Positions 62,386 through 64,000 of a stretch of 64,000 bases of DNA are shown in pieces (the stretch's first letter is position 1; the number at the start of each line of letters is the position of its first letter). The notes under the pieces are model-generated. The model saw nothing but the letters and a program-made list of their open reading frames with translations, had not been told where the DNA came from and searched no databases. The stretch comes from Sipunculus nudus (lineage: Eukaryota; Annelida; Sipuncula; Golfingiida; Sipunculidae), in contig CM049315.1 in NCBI GenBank assembly GCA_026874595.1, positions 12,586,664 to 12,650,663 on the forward strand, given 5' to 3'. Position numbers and translations under genes: made by a program.

Positions 62386-62460
62386 TCTACAGGCGTATCA
62401 CCCAGTGTTGTTTCTGACCACCAGGGCGCGCCACTGGAGGCGGTAAGGAACCGCCAGAAT
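62386..62460 (+). pseudogene. Type A homeodomain 3'-end remnant 7
   Basis: Duplicate of remnant 5; only the end of the homeodomain and the flank remain. Confidence 0.8.
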
Positions 62461-62795
62461 AGTGGCACATGTATACTTAATCAAACATTTATTTCTGTGA
62501 TTCATAAAATTATACTGATGTGTTGAGATATGCATTGACACAAATCAACGTGCAGCGTGTTTACCGGGCTATTTTATAACATTCGCTGGCCTTTTTATTA
62601 CTAAACTAGAGAATGAATTGGATTTTAATTATTTGTAAACGTATAGGTGTCGTACGTTTATTTTTTTATATCTACACAGTGAAAACGAAAGCTTTGACAT
62701 TAACTAGTATTCAGAGATGACCTTTGTGCTTGAGTTATACTCTATGCTTTTGGAAAATATTCATATTTAAATTTAATATATAGATAAAAATTGAT

Positions 62796-63598
62796 CATGT
62801 GTTACGTTCCTTGGGCATCCAGGGGAACGTGGGAATTAGCTCCACGTAGATTTATATATACATCCATGTTTTCTTGTACACATTTAGTCACCAATCATGA
62901 TCAATCATGATAAAGTTCATCCATATGGTAATAATAAAGTTTATTCTCTTCTTAGTTCACAAATTAAAATATATATCCAAGTATTGAAGGTTGACATTTC
63001 TAACTACAAAAATGATCATAAGATCTTCCTTTAAAAAGTTTCTAATCTAATAAAATGAGGCTTTATGAATTTAAATAAAAACAGAACAGAGTCCTGCTTT
63101 GACTAAAAATGCCCAAAAGTGCCTGTCTGTCCGAGGCCTATAAAGCCCTTAAGTACATGTCCCTAAACCTGACTAACCAACCAGATACTTGATTTAAGCT
63201 ACTGAATATTATAATACTGAGCTAAAACAAGCATTAGAAATACTGTCCATTTAGAACTAAGAAAAATCTTGACCATCCATATCATCTAAATATATTAACA
63301 TAATGAACTTACATAAAGTCTTATATGAAATGACAAATCTGGTTGATAAGTCAAGTTGACAATCTAAGGATCAAGTTGCTTGGTGGAGGCGCAATGTTAA
63401 ACGATCCTAAACACAGACTATCACTCAAATGTAATCAAGGGTGACTAGCCGCTGTCCAGCAAAGGTTATCTGCATTGCAGGGGGTAGAGGATTCTACTTA
63501 CATGCCTGTACTGGATGAACCTGTATAATAAGCTAAACTGAAGAGTAACAAGTATTTATAGTTATTTGGCCCAATAATCACCATAATCATAACACATG
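62796..63598. mobile_element. 0.80-kb insertion with CATGTGTTA ends, copy 2
   Basis: Duplicate of 50917-51720; ends read CATGTGTTA and TAACACATG, a perfect 9-bp inverted repeat. Confidence 0.6.
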
Positions 63599-63599
63599 A

Positions 63600-64000
63600 C
63601 TACACAGAAAATCAGTTCACTCCTAAATGCATTAAACCCCTGATACATACTACACATATATTTATGTATAAATATGTACATATATATATATATATTTATT
63701 AAAAGAAAAATTGATATGCAATAATCTTTCCGTTTAAATGTCTAATCCTAAAATATATTTCCGTCAATATGTCTAATCCTATATTCTATTTATGTTATTA
63801 TGTCTAGTCCTATAATCTATTTCCTAAAATATGTTTAATCCTATATGCTATTTTTGTTAAGATGGCTCATTTTTGAAGACAGGGTGTGTCATACACCTAT
63901 TATCTCTAGGAATCGTTCAAGACGGCATACTTTATTCCTGTATAGCTATAAAGAAATACTGCATTTTAAACTTTTAATTTATTTCACTTACTACGTAAAT
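63600..64000. other. AT-rich spacer, start of the next array unit
   Basis: Matches 51720-52118, which lies about 0.8 kb before the type B gene at 52915. A further gene copy is therefore expected just beyond the window; this is an inference from the repeat register. Confidence 0.6.

Overview
This is animal nuclear DNA. It is AT-rich, has long intergenic spaces, many microsatellites, an APE-type non-LTR retrotransposon, a Helentron-like element and long inverted-repeat DNA transposons. Its only recognisable host genes are LIM-homeodomain (LIM-HD) transcription factor genes. The repeat flora (a Helentron-type element with core tandem repeats, G-rich GGGGTAATTGTCC-type repeats) recalls molluscs or other lophotrochozoans, but that is an inference and the species cannot be named from the window. 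There are no prokaryotic features.

Genes. The window holds a tandem cluster of intronless LIM-HD genes on the + strand, and no introns are visible in any of them. Each intact copy encodes, in one exon, an acidic N-terminal region, two LIM zinc-binding domains and a C-terminal homeodomain that stops almost at the protein end. The LIM and homeodomain residues look closest to the Lhx6/8 (Arrowhead) class, especially GLSRRV-x-Q-[IV]-WFQN, but are strongly diverged. There are two types. Type A has one intact gene (3785-4804) and seven homeodomain-only remnants. Type B has three intact genes (18456, 26691, 52915), one copy split by a retrotransposon (34936/41328), two 5'-truncated copies (21826, 30091) and one decayed copy (14051).

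Layout. 1-3.7 kb: no gene recognised. 3.8-4.8 kb: type A gene. 5.2-12.1 kb: a 6.9-kb foldback-type element with long inverted arms, 21-bp tandem repeats at both ends and a nested smaller inverted-repeat element. 12.1-13.9 kb: simple repeats. 14.0-18.4 kb: decayed type B unit. 18.5-26.7 and 26.7-34.9 kb: two nearly identical units of about 8.24 kb, each made of a full gene, a truncated gene, a type A remnant and a promoter. 34.9-52.9 kb: a third, larger unit that has gained a 5.9-kb LINE inside the gene, a Helentron-like element, a 0.9-kb insertion, a Harbinger transposase remnant, a 0.54-kb Mutator-like inverted-repeat element and a 0.8-kb insertion. 52.9-64.0 kb: a fourth unit like the third but without the LINE and the Mutator-like element. 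It ends just before where the next gene would begin, so the array probably continues.

Working together. The type B copies share a promoter block (CACGTG and CACCTG boxes, an ACTTAAAC box, a TCAGCAT candidate initiator) and a 3' flank with AATAAA. They probably arose from a retrocopied LIM-HD gene that was then amplified in tandem, with mobile elements remodelling individual units. Near-identity of several copies suggests very recent duplication or gene conversion. The biological role of such a cluster is not visible in the sequence.
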